A stretch of 64,000 bases of DNA, taken from the NCBI RefSeq assembly GCF_032854445.1, contig NC_088303.1:10301501-10365500 (forward strand), read 5' to 3'. The translations under genes were made by a program, and so were the position numbers. Below the pieces are notes generated by a model that worked only from the letters and a program-made list of their open reading frames with translations, searched no databases and was not told the DNA's origin. How positions within the stretch are numbered: the stretch's first letter is position 1; the number at the start of each line of letters is the position of its first letter. Positions 25,790-38,500 of the stretch are shown piece by piece. The DNA comes from Liolophura sinensis. Taxonomy: Eukaryota; Mollusca; Polyplacophora; Chitonida; Chitonidae.

Positions 25790-26012
25790 ATTTGATTTGA
25801 GTTGTGTTTTGCGCAAAAATAGTTCACTTAAACGACGATGGCCTGCATTATGGTGGAAGGGAAACGGGCAGAGCCCGGGGGAAATCCACGACCATCCGCA
25901 GGATGTTGCCAGACCTTCCCACGTACGGCCGTAAAGGAGATCAGCATTAACTTGAACTCACAGCGATCGCATTGGTGGGAGGCTCCTGGGATATTGTGCC
26001 GCTTGACGTGCT
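25790..26012 (-). mobile_element. SINE family A, diverged
   Basis: Reverse copy with cacgaccatccgcagg, cccacgtacggcc and the head remnant gcattggtgggaggctcctg. Confidence 0.8.
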
Positions 26013-26041
26013 AACCTTTTTCGGCCACAGAGGTCCCTATC

Positions 26042-26193
26042 TGATTGGTACATGTAGTTTACGCCGTACTCAAGAATATTTCAATTTTACGACGGCGTCC
26101 AGCATTATTGTGGGAGGAAGACTGGTAGAGCCGGGGGAAACCCACAACCATCCGTAGGTTGCTGTCAAACCTTTTCATTTATGGCCAGAGAGG
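26042..26193 (-). mobile_element. SINE family A, 3' part
   Basis: Reverse copy from tacatgtagtttacgccgta to the gttgctg body block, lacking the head. It directly follows the copy at 25790-26012 in the same orientation. Confidence 0.8.
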
Positions 26194-28415
26194 TATTTAA
26201 TGTCGATTATGTCTACTGAATCACATTTTATACACATTTGCATTCCTAAATAAAATTTAAGTGTTTAAGTGTAAAAGACAGACAATTTGAGTCCACCCTA
26301 GACCTAAAAAATTTGGCTACAGCTCATCGAGTTAATAACTGTATATGTAAAGAAGGTGAATGTGTGTTTGATATATGGTTAAAACTATTGCATGTGACAC
26401 ATGCATCACCTACTGCATTATCATAGATACAAATGTAGCTCCGCTTATTCTTTTTTTCGATTAAATGTGTGTTATATCGAAGTCATGCTGAGGCATTATT
26501 TGTATATATATACGTCCGGCCACGTACTGATGTGCATTCAAATTAAACAAATATGAGGGTGACTTTTAGAAGCGCCTCACCGTTGGTATCATCTCTACAG
26601 ATACTCCCTTCAACGCTTTTGTATTAACAGGTTATTAGGTACAAAGCGGGGAGCACTTGATGTTGACGGCTGAATGCCATGACGAAAGGGCAATTTACAG
26701 AAGCTGCAACAGCTTGAAATTCACCATAGTTCGGATGTGTGAGAACACTAAACCAGGGGATTGTTGGAGCACTTATATGACAGCAAGGACAACACCCACT
26801 AGACACCGGCTGGCCGTAATACGTCGTCATCTTCTCAGACCTGCCTCCTACCAGTTAAACCTCGGTTATACTAGCGCAGCCATATTTTTTTATTCCTTTT
26901 ACTTTACACCCTGCACTGTAGAACCTTTTCATGATTTCACTTTCTCAACGCACCTTGTGCCTCACAGATAGCGAACACAAGGTTGTATGTGATCTGACCT
27001 GGTATAGAATTATCGAGCTCAACATGTTAATAGAGGTTTGATCAAACAGAACACTTAGAGCATTTGCAATTATATATAGGGAAGAGATTATCAGAAGATT
27101 GCTCCGTGAGTTTCCGCATGAGATTTCAGATTTATGTTTGCAAACTGTGTATTTTCGAAGATGTGGGCAGTCGCTAAAGTTAACACCACAATGCTTTTTA
27201 AGTCAACAAATTACCAAAGGTCAGTTACTTTTTGTTCTTGGATTTCAATGTGTTCACGGTATCTCCAATAGATGAGACCGTAAGAAGACTTGTAGGGTTG
27301 GTTTAGTTGGTTTTGGGAAGTAGTAGTCTTGTATACCTAGTAAACCATTATTTTGCTTATCTACCGTTACACATTCGAGTGCTCTGTTATTTAGCAATTA
27401 AAATTGTTTGGCCAAATAACGGAAACTTAAATACAGGAATGAAAATACGCATTTCTTGCAAGAAAGTACAGTTTATAGCATTTATACCCTGCTAATGCCG
27501 TGTCAGTCTTCTGAAGGAACATATATTTTGACATTAAAAGTCTTTAAATTTCCATTTACTGATGGAGAAAAAAAATCTCTCTGACACGTTCTTTGCATCC
27601 GCAAACATTACTTCAGCCTACATTGCTACATATTTAAGTTACCTGGTTAAGTTGTCGAAAGGTGGTGACCTAATTATGTACTTGAAAAAATTTGATATTC
27701 TCACTTCCTTTTTAGCTTCGTAATTATGGTGTATTTGCGGGGGTGTTTTTCTTCAGTGCATATTTCTCACGTTTTTACGGTAATCAGGTCGTCAGAAAAT
27801 ACACAGTTGGTCAAACAGAAAAATGACGTACTGCCCAAAAGTCATTTTAAGGCTTATTTGATTATAGTGATAATACTGTATACAGACGACCGATCAATCA
27901 TCTCAGTGCCCCCTGAAATAAATGAATCGATTAACTCAGAAATGTGGCGTCGTTTTATTAACTACGGGTGCAGTACAGGTCAGCTGCTGATGGCACCGAT
28001 GATATTTAGGAGTGTGAAGGAAAATGCTGTTAATAGTTTCATATTAGACTTACATGACTCCCTCTACGATAAATACACACACTGTATAGATTAATTCTTT
28101 CGCCAAAGAGAATATAAATCAGGATTTTGATGGAATATGACTGGATGATTACAAACCATGTGTGCTTGCATGAGAGACCAACGTGGCACCAAACATATAA
28201 TACAACCAAAGTCATCTGAACTTTGTTAGACTCTTTTAATAGTCGCAAACCTTAATCCACCTGTTATTGAAATATGACTTCAAACCTGATATTTAGATAA
28301 CAAATATAATGCAAGTATGTTAAATAATCCATTCACAATGATACGGGCTTCACTGCTCGCTGGAATCCATATTGCAGTAAACTCGGAAGCTGTTATTAGA
28401 GGTTTCCTCACAACC

Positions 28416-29536
28416 ATGAAGAGGTGAGCAAATATTTTTACACTGTAACGTATATATCCTAGGGAGACAATGTCAGATTCCAGACATTACAGACTACCGC
28501 TGAGAAATTTATTTTGCAATTTTTAAGTTGGATTACAGTTCCAAAACAGCCAGTTTTACACTGAATCATTTTAATTGTTTGACACATCAGATGTTTTAAT
28601 ATAGGTTTATTTTACTGGTTTGCATGTCCATTTGAGGTTTTTACGTTTTTCTGTGACATTATGATGCAGTCGCTCTCAGTGCTCCTTGGGTTTGGTCCAG
28701 TAAGCGATTGCGCTGTCTTTTATTCGCTTGTATCGGGCGAGTAATTCTGTTCATCAGACGCCTAAAAGTTCGTTAGCAACTTATCAAAATACGTAGGTTT
28801 AACTCAAGCGCCCCGGTTTTCTTCACTCATGAAACTAACCGCCATCGTATGAGCGAAAAAATTATTCAGCACGGCATTCAAATAAATAAATAAACACAGG
28901 TATATAGTTTTTCAGAAAAACTTGTTGAGACATCACAAGATTCAAACGCTAACGTGTTCAACATATAAGGATAAACATGCACACTGTGTTGTTAACTTGA
29001 TACATAAAAACCACACACGAAGATGCCTGTCACTTCACAGTGGATATAATAAATTTGAAGAATCAAGATGAATAGATGTTAGGACATTGTTATTATGTTT
29101 ACATTTCCCAGCATGATTATAACATATACCAAAAGTTAATTAAATGAAAAGCATCTATAATATAATGTGTGGAAGTATTTTTGAATACAGTTTATATGGT
29201 AGTGATGATTACGTTAATTTGGAGTTGCATTTTCCTTATATATACTGTTATTGTATTAACTTAATATATATTAACTGTTTTTCTTTTTGTCAGGCGTAAA
29301 ATTGCTTGCAAAAATGGGCATTTGACTTGCTGACGTTTTTTGCGAGGTGGAATTTCGCGTAGTACCAAGAAAACGTCAGACATCAGTCTTGTCGTCGTTT
29401 GCATGTTTTGACATTACTTCTGGTCCACAGGCTATGTCACCATATATCTGATTTTCTTGTAGTTTAAGGATAGCACTGGTTGTAATTTTCGTCTTATCAA
29501 GCGTGTTTCAAACGGAACAAGCCATTGTCAAACGCG
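28416..29536 (+). CDS. M13 gene exons 1-2: start codon and signal peptide
   Basis: Exon 1 contributes only 8 coding nt (ATG AAG AG, then donor gtgagc), with A at -3 of the ATG. Exon 2 (29463-29536) completes the Ser codon and encodes [20 protein letters not shown]. Together they form a classical short-n-region signal peptide, with cleavage likely around residues 18-23. The phases lead directly into exon 3. I chose this start because it alone gives in-frame continuity and a coherent export signal; a different 5' exon further upstream is possible. Confidence 0.7.
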
Positions 29537-32500
29537 GTAAGTGGTAAATTACTTAACAACATGGTTCAGAGAGGAAATAGTTATAATGACCTTAGGAAAC
29601 TGATGATAAAGACCGAAAGAAATGCATTTTAATTAAGAGGTCAGAAATGTTGTGGTCAGTACTTACATGGGTGTCGTCAACAATTTGATTCCACGAAATG
29701 TTTTAATTAAATCAACAAAAGGTATTAATCAATGGATTTTAGAGACTACCTTTTGTGGCGTATTATTATTGTTTTATGCTGCCTAGTGGTTTTTGATGAC
29801 GTTATCATTAATTACCATTAATAATGCTAATTTTTGACGTTATCATTAATTACCATTAATAATGCTAATTTTTCTGCTGCACAGAGAGTGGTTCTGCACC
29901 AGTATGTCACACAGAAGGCTGCGGGAAAGTGGGTACGTCTGTTAATCATATTCAGTATAGCCTTCAGGAGAAGAAAACATAAAAATGATGCCAAAATCAG
30001 ATGACAGAGCGTCAAAGCATATTTGCAAATATTGTCTTTAATATTTTTTTCGATTTTTTCTTTCAGGAGCAAAGGGTATTTGAAAATATTTTTGTATGGT
30101 GGGTATTTGGGAGCACCGTTTGGTGTATATAGTCTTTGCATACTAATGTTCTAAATAAAGGTGCGATGCATGTCTTATAAATATATTTGAATGTAAATTT
30201 GTTGTTTATATCCAAACGCATACATTTAATCTTAATTATAATAATAATTACGAATATATTAAAATATAAATATTATCAAAATTCAGGTTGGACACCTTTG
30301 TTAGCTGAAAAAACCAAAATCTGGTTCCAAATACCCACCATACAGACATTATTTTCAAGTATCTGTTGCTCTTTAAAGGCAAATTGAAAAAAATATTGAA
30401 GACCACATTTACAACTAACTGTTCCCACTCTTTCATCTGAATTTTGTGTAATTTTTATGTTTTCTCCACCTTTAAGTAAAGGTAAAGGAAAGTACATGTG
30501 AACCATTCTTGTGAGCATATTTCCAAACGGGATACACATGCATGGTTTCTTGGCAGTGAAAGTTAAATCTGTATTGTTTACTATTATTATATCATCTTAT
30601 TTTCTGAAAGATGGAAATATAAAATCAACAGTTCTTTTGGGGGATTTGAAGTGGCAAGAGGGTGTCGACCTTTGTGCTATGTGTGATCTCAGGATTCTTC
30701 ATTTATGTGTAATCTCAAAAATTTCATTTATGTATGGTCTCAAGATACTCAAATTTGGTTAAGGAAGAGGTCACCTGAATTATTCTTAAACTAGGTGTGA
30801 TATCAAGTTTCTTATGATAGTTTTGACCTAAAGGGGGCTCTTCTTCCATGTGGCCTTTACATTCATGAATTAGGTGTGGCTACAAGATTCATATGGTAAG
30901 CGAGACCTCAAAATTCATCAACCATGTATTTCCACCAGATGCATTTATTTAGAATACGTGTAATTCGTCTGTTACACGTAGCTGTAACCTCAGTATTCAT
31001 TAGGTGTCGACCTCAAGATTGTTAAGATAGGTGTGACTTCAAAATTGTCAAGTCAGGTGTGACCTCAAGATTGTTAAGTTAGGTGTTACCTAAAGATTAG
31101 TCAGCTAGTCATGACCTCAAGATTGTCAAGTTAGGTGTGATCTCAAGATTAGTTAGTTAGGTGTGACTTCAGGGTAAGTCAGTTAGGTACGACCTCAAGA
31201 TTGTCAAGTCATGTGTAATATTCTTCAGTTAAGTTTCAGTTGTGACCTCGATATTATCCAGTTTGATGCAACTTTAAGGCACTTCTGTTTGATGTGAAAT
31301 ATAGGGTGACAGGTTAAGTTAATCCTCATGTGCTGCCATCTGTGTTTCTTTTGTTCATTTAAATGACATGTGTTTTAGTAAAGCAATCTTGTGTTAGTCT
31401 GACGATTGAGCCACTATACGGCATACGGTGAAAAGGTAAACTGGGTGTAGCATATAATTCACATGGTGAAGAAACCTAATGAAAGTACCAACAGATTTAT
31501 CATTGCAGCTACGCCTTATGGACATTTTAGTTTATACCTTTACGCTTGGTTGTTTCACATCTGTCACATATACTGGCTACTCTCGACAGCCGAGCGAGTA
31601 CAGTCGTCTTTAAACATCGATGCGGACCCGTGTGAAGATTTCTATGAGTACGCCTGTGGGGGATGGATGACTAATAACCCCATCCCAGAGACATGGTCCT
31701 ACATCGACAACTGGGCAAAGCTTAGGGGGGAAGTCTCTGAGCAGATCGAAGGTTAGTTTGCATCATTCATTGGAAACTTGCATCAGGTGTGATACATGTA
31801 TATTAATAATTGTGTCGTTTTTTTCCTGTTTAACCGTCTTGCAATGTCTCCACACTGAAGGCAATCAATGTTCCGTCGAAATCTGACAATGTTTAATCTG
31901 TTATAAACCAAAATATTCTCTGCAACTTTTATTATAAGGGCTGTTAATGGCAATGATAGTACATCAATATAATAGTATATCAATAGAATTCATGCAGAAT
32001 TCGTGCATTAAAATTAATGTTTTTACACTTAAAGAAATTCTCCACCAAAATGCGGCTTTTCTCATCAATCAAAGGATAGAGATTCTAATACAGTATGAAT
32101 GGCCTATACGACTGATCTTTCATCTTATTATAGTCATACTTATTTCACTCTTCATACTTCATTTTCCTCCGTATCCTAAGGACAGTGAACTTTGGGTAGC
32201 TGACCATGACGATGTCAGAATGATTTCCCGCCGTGCTCTCAGACGGATTCCCTCATATCATATTTCAAATAAGTTATTAGTAGTATAATTTGTCCACCGA
32301 ATTTTCGGTCGCAGTGAATGACTCTCATGAATCTGGTTGTTTTTCTTGGTTCCCAGAGCTCATTGGACAGCCCATTGTGCCTGAGGATGTAGAGGCTGTC
32401 AAGAAGCTGAAAACGTTTTATAGTTCCTGTATGAATGAAGGTAACGCCAGAAAAATTCAAATCTAATGAAAGGTTGAGTTTTGTAAAAAGCATATTTCCG

Positions 32501-35500
32501 AGGTGTTCATGATTTTATGCCATCATTAGTAAAACATGATGTTTTTTCGGACATGTAAATTAAAAGTTCTCATTTGCAAGTTTTTGCCTTCTCGATGGAA
32601 CTCATACAAGACGGATTTTAGCATCAGGGGATACATTTTGTGAATATCGTGCATATAGTGTGAGGTGTACTGAATCCATGAAGTAACCATTTATCCCCAT
32701 TTATCGCTATTTGTATATTAACTTTTTATTTATCATATATTCATTTATCCTTTAAGCCCAATTTCCACCCATCCGAGTGTTGTGCCGAAGCGTTACGACA
32801 TAAGCTATTGCACATGAATTGCGTCTTGTAGGAAGAGGTAAATTGATATGATTTTCACAACAAGCTAACGGCAGTCACGAACAAGTCGCGAAACCGTTAA
32901 TGATCGAAGGCGTTGTGTTTATGACATATTTTAAATTTTTTAAGAACTTCAAAACAATGATAACAATCTGCGGGCTCTGTTTATGACAGAGCTTACTGCT
33001 AATTATAAATATGTTTCAACAATATACATCCGCAAGTATGTCGTATCTGTTCTGCCTAAATGGATTTGCGGAACCGTTACGACATTGCAATATTTCCGGC
33101 GTGATTACGATACCTTTACGATTGCAACCAGCAACTTCGTGAATATTTTTGAAACTACGAACTTAAGTTTCGAACTTTTTAAAATTTTCACCGAAGTGTA
33201 AAATAGAACACGAATTCGTTACGAACGCCCAGGAATCAGTTTGGAAGACCACCAATGCAATATGACCTCAATTCGTAACGATTCGGCAAAAAATTCGCTT
33301 AAGTGTGAACGGGTTTTATGGACAACATCAGCATAAAGATATTATTTGTAGCGAGCTAGCAAATGATACTGACATGTAAGGCTGTTGCGCCATATTAAAT
33401 TTTATCGAAAACATGGTCTACAATGATTAATTTTAGCTCTCCAAAACCTCCGAGGCAAGGAACCCATGGAGGACTTGTTTCAAAAGATTGGACGATGGCC
33501 GCTTCTCGAAGAGGACTGGAACGACGACGACTTTGATCTGATCGACCTGCTTCTCAAGATACGCCATTATGACCGGAAGTACCTTTTAGCCGTTGAAGTT
33601 GGGGCAGACTTAAAAGACCCATCGTCTAGAATCATTGCGGTTTGTATAAATGAACAGTTAATGTTAATTCTTTATCTTTAGGTGCAACACGTTAGATCAA
33701 AACAGAACCAAAAAGCCCGCACCTAAACAATCCTAACATGTGATAAAATGTATATCCAAGAAACGGAATTTCGTTGAGTCTCTATGTCCATTTTAAGGTA
33801 ATGATTTGTGTCGAATCTAGATGTGCACCTAAGGGTAGTTGCTTTTCATCGAATCTAGATGTGCATCTAAGGGTAGTGGGTTTTTGTCGAATCTAGATGT
33901 GCATCTAAGGGTAGCGGCTTTTTGTCGAATCTAGATGTGCCTCTAAGGGTAGCGGCTTTTTGTCGAATCTACATGTGCATCTAAGGTTAATGGCTTTTTG
34001 TCGAATCTACATGTGCATCTAAGGGTAGTGGGTTTTTGTCGAATCTAGATGTGCATCTAAGGGTAGCGGCTTTTGGTCGAATCTACATGAACATCTAAGG
34101 GTAGTGGCTTTTCGTCGAATCTAGATCTTCATCTAAGGGTAGCGGCTTTTGGTCGAATCTACATGTGCATCTAAGGGTAGTGGCTTTTTGTCGAATCTAG
34201 ATGTGCATCTAAGGGTACTGGCTGTTTTGTCGAATCTGCATGAACATCTAAGGGTAGTGGCTTTTGGTTAAATCTACATGTGTATCTAAGGGTAGTGGGT
34301 TTTTGTCGAATCTACATGTGCATCTAAGGGTAGCGGCTTTTTGTCGAATCTAGATGTGCATCTAGGGGTAGCGGCTTTTTGTCGAATCTAGATGTGCCTC
34401 TAAGGGTAGTGGCTTTTTGTCGAATCTACATGTGCATCTAAGGTCAGCGGCTGTTGTCAAATCTAGATGTGCCTCTAAAGGTAGTGGCTTTTTGTCGAAT
34501 CTAGATGTGCATCTAAGGTCAGCGGCTTTTGTCGAATCTAGATGTGCATCTAAGGTCAGCGGCTTTTGTCAAATCTAGATGTGCATCTAAGGGTAGTGGG
34601 TTTTTGTCGAATCTAGATGTGCATCTAAGGTCAGCGGCTTTTGTCGAATCTAGATGTGCCTCTAAAGGTAGTGGCTTTTTGTCGAATCTAGATGTGCACC
34701 TAAGGGTAGTGGCTTTTTGTCGAATCTAGATGCGCATCTAAGGGTAGTGGGTTTTTGTCGAATCTACATGTGCATCTAAAGGTAGTGGCTTTTTGTCGAA
34801 TCTAGATGTGCCTCTAAAGGTAGTGGCTTTTTGTCGAATCTACATGTGCATCTAAGGGTGGTGGCTTTTTGTCGAATCTAGATGCGCATCTAAGGGTAGT
34901 GGCTTTTTGTCGAATCTACATGTGCATCTAAGGTCAGCGGCTGTTGTCAAATCTAGATGTGCCTCTAAAGGTAGTGGCTTTTTGTCGAATCTAGTTGTGC
35001 ATCTAAGGTCAGCGGCTTTTGTCGAATCTAGATGTGCATCTAAGGTCAGCGGCTTTTGTCAAATCTAGATGTGCATCTAAGGGTAGTGGGTTTTTGTCGA
35101 ATCTAGATGTGCATCTAAGGTCAGCGGCTTTTGTCGAATCTAGATGTGCCTCTAAAGGTAGTGGCTTTTTGTCGAATCTAGATGTGCATCTAAGGGTAGT
35201 GGGTTTTTGTCGAATCTAGATGTGCATCTAAGGGTAGTGGGTTTTTGTCGAATCTACATGAGCATCTAAGGGTAGTGGCTTTTTGTCGAATCTAGATGTG
35301 CATCTAAGGGTAGTGGCTTTTTGTTGAATCTACATGTTCACCTAAGGGTAGTGGGTTTTTGTCGAATCTAGATGTGCATCTAAGGGTAGCGGCTTTTTGT
35401 CGAATCTAGATGTGCTTCTAAGGGTAGTGGCTTTTGGTCGAATCTACATGAACATGTAAGGGTAGTGGGTTTTTGTCGAATCTACATGTGCATCTAAGGG

Positions 35501-38500
35501 TAGCGGCTTTTTGTCGAATTTAGATGTGCCTCTAAGGGTAGTGACTTTTTGTCGAATCTACATGAACATGTAAGGGTAGTGGCTGTTTTGTTGAATCTAG
35601 ATGGACATCTAAGGGTAGTGGCTGTTTGGTTGAATCTAGATGGACATCTAAGGGTAGTGGCTGTTTGGTTGAATCTAGATGTGCATCTAAGGGTAGTGGC
35701 TGTTTGGTTGAATCTAGATGTGCATCTAAGGGTAGTGGCTGTTTTGTCAATCTGTATATGTACCTAAGGCGAGTGGCTTTTCAACGAATCTACATGAGCA
35801 TCTAAGGGTAGTCGCTTTTTGTGGAATCCACATGAGCGTCTAAGGGTAGTGGCTGTTTTGTTGAATCTAGATGTACACCTAAGGGTAGTGGCTGTTTTGT
35901 CAATCTATATATGTACCTAAAGGTAGTGGCTTTTTGCCCAACCTGTATGTGAACTCAAGTGTAGTGGCTTTTCAACGAATCTACATGAGCATCTAAGGGT
36001 AGTCGCTTTTTGTTGAATCTAGATGTGCATCTAAGGGTAGTGGCTGTTTTGTCAATCTGTATATGTACCTAAGGGTAGTAGCTTTTGTCGAACCTGTATG
36101 TGAACCCAAGGGTAGTGGCTTTTCAACGAATCTACATGTGCCTCTAAGGGTAGTGGCTGTATTGTTGAATTTAGATGTGCATCTAAGGGTAGTGGCTATA
36201 TTGTTGAATCTACATGAGCATCTAAGGGTAGTGGCTGTTTTGTAGTGCAGCTACTGGTTGACTCGTACCAGTATAATGGCTCGGGTAGGGCTGCTTGCTT
36301 GCCTTTGGTAAGGCGTTCCAGTGCAGCAGCACTGGATAAAAGGGCGGTGGAAATCCGTCCTGCAAGAAGAAGGCACATTACATGCACTCTAAGGACTCCT
36401 TCGTTGTCATTTGACTGAAAAATTGTTAAGTACAACGTTAAACCCCAAGCACTTACCCACTCACTCACATGTATCTACAGCTTAGGCCATTGCTTCACTT
36501 CTGAGCTGCTTTTTAATGATAGGACATGTAGTTCTTATCGTACCTGTTGTTCTTCACGTATAAGCTATAATTAAACTACCACTGCAAAGCCAGCATATCA
36601 GTCTATAAATGGTTTTCTTTTTTTCAGATTGATCAACCTACTTTAGGAATGGGTAGGAATAAGTTTTTGGGCTCACACTCAGTTACGGCTATTCCGGCCT
36701 TCAAGAAGTATGCGCATGATGTGGCCAAGGCGTTAGAGGCACAAAAAGAAGAAACCCTGAACAACGATATCGATGAGTTGGCCTCCTTTGCTCAAGAGGT
36801 TGCCTCGGTTCGTACATCGGTCATTAAACCAAGTAGTTTCAACCTGAGATGAAATATTATAAGTAAAATGGCCTGGTTGAAGAAACACAGCATCTTTACG
36901 CCGAGTTGTTCACCATCTAGCTTACATGTACATGGAGGATTAGTTATTTGCCGAACAACAGTTACGATTTGCTCATTTCTAGTTTATAATGATTATCTCT
37001 CTGCCATTTAGTACGAATCCAGCTCTTTCAGATGTGCGACAGTTGTTAAAGTCGCGTTTACACGATGCAATTTGTCGCATCGACTCGTTGAATTCGACAA
37101 CTGGAATGAAAACGAGACAAATCTGTTTCACATACGTTCGAACAATTCGATGTGTCCAAGGCTACTGTCGCCCTAAAAAGGGCTTGTCCTGTTTTAATTG
37201 AACTAGCTTAATTCGACGGGTAGACTGAACAATCGCCCCTTGTGAACTCTGCGAACCGGACACTCCAGTTATCCCTCATCTATAAAGATCACCGCCTTAG
37301 TAAGAAAAACCTCTGTAAATGGTTATTTATATAAATAAAGAAGTAAGCAAATAAGCTATATCAATTTGAAGGTTAAAGTAAAGAACTGCGTCCAGTTAAA
37401 GTCAATGATGTGCATCTATTCCTCACACGGCCTCTACATCCATTTAAATGTATGTTTGTCTTGACATACATGTAGCTGACGGCTCCCCAGTCACAGAGAC
37501 GGTATATCCATCAGGTGTACAACAAGATGACCATCGGAGAACTTTACACCAACGTTAGCGACAAGGTAAGATAAAGATGTTCACGGCAATGCTGACGATG
37601 ATGGTGATGGTGATCAATGTAATTATAAGGATGACTGATATGCAGACTTCGCCGTAGAATAACAGTTTCTGTTCCAGATGGGTCTATTCATGATGTAGGC
37701 GTTGGGCCTTCTTAATGGTCAGGATTATATCTTTTGATGCAGTGATACTGATCTCACGATTTGAAGTGTTTGAAGGAACAGGAAACCACAAAGATCATTC
37801 CAGGTATACTCCAGGTACCTGGTATCAAATTTTACTCTTTAGTGTATACATGTATGTTTAAAATTTACAGAACACAGCCTACGTTAAGCGCCATCAGACA
37901 CTGAGAGTACGTTAAGGCTTATTCTGTTGACTTTTCTAGTTTGACTGGCTTCGCTACATACGGGGCGTGGTGAGTACTCCGGAAGTCGGCATAGAGGTGG
38001 ACGAAAGCGAACCTGTCATGGTTCTAGCTACAGACTACTTGACGAAAGTAATGGACCTTATAGAAGTAACCCCAAAAAGGTATAGTTATTTGACTTGATT
38101 CTTCAAAACGAATTAGGCAAGTTTTGTCTGCAGACATGCTCGCACATTTCTAAAAGTTCATTAGTTGAGTAAACCTATATTAAAGCTTGGATGAAGTTTT
38201 CCAGAACTATTATTATCAATTGTTTCTTTTCTCTACGCTTGTTTTAAATGTTGCTGGCCACAATTTCGCTAAAGCGCTAATTACCTGCCTTTTCAGATTA
38301 GACAATGATTTAGAATTTATGTATGGCTACATATGTAGTCACGAGTTCGATTACAGTTGGGCTCTTTTTCGGTCTTAAGCTGCAATGTCTGGCAGCAACC
38401 TACGGATGGTCGTAGGTTTTCTCCTGACTCTGCCAGTTTTCATAACACCATAACGACGACCGCCGTCGTTTACAAGTGAAATATTCTGGAACATGACGGT

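Larger units (their letters stand above)
21515..28415. other. Intergenic region, no recognised gene
   Basis: Between the copine-type start exon and the M13 gene, only repeats were identified: a (TTG)n run near 22340, the dispersed repeat at 22709, the 24-bp and 84-bp arrays, and SINE copies at 25790-26193. Open frames at 26657 and 27726 (105 and 123 codons) show no known domain. Confidence 0.5.

Noticed and set aside
27726-28094. 122-codon open frame just upstream of the M13 gene
   Set aside because: It resembles no known family and does not connect in phase to the M13 exons.
34529-35767. Open frames with repeated SNLDVHLR-type peptides
   Set aside because: They arise from the 38-bp array and occur on both strands; there is no start context or domain.
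33809-36243. Possible CRISPR-like array
   Set aside because: The whole unit repeats with no unique spacers, and the context is a eukaryotic intron.
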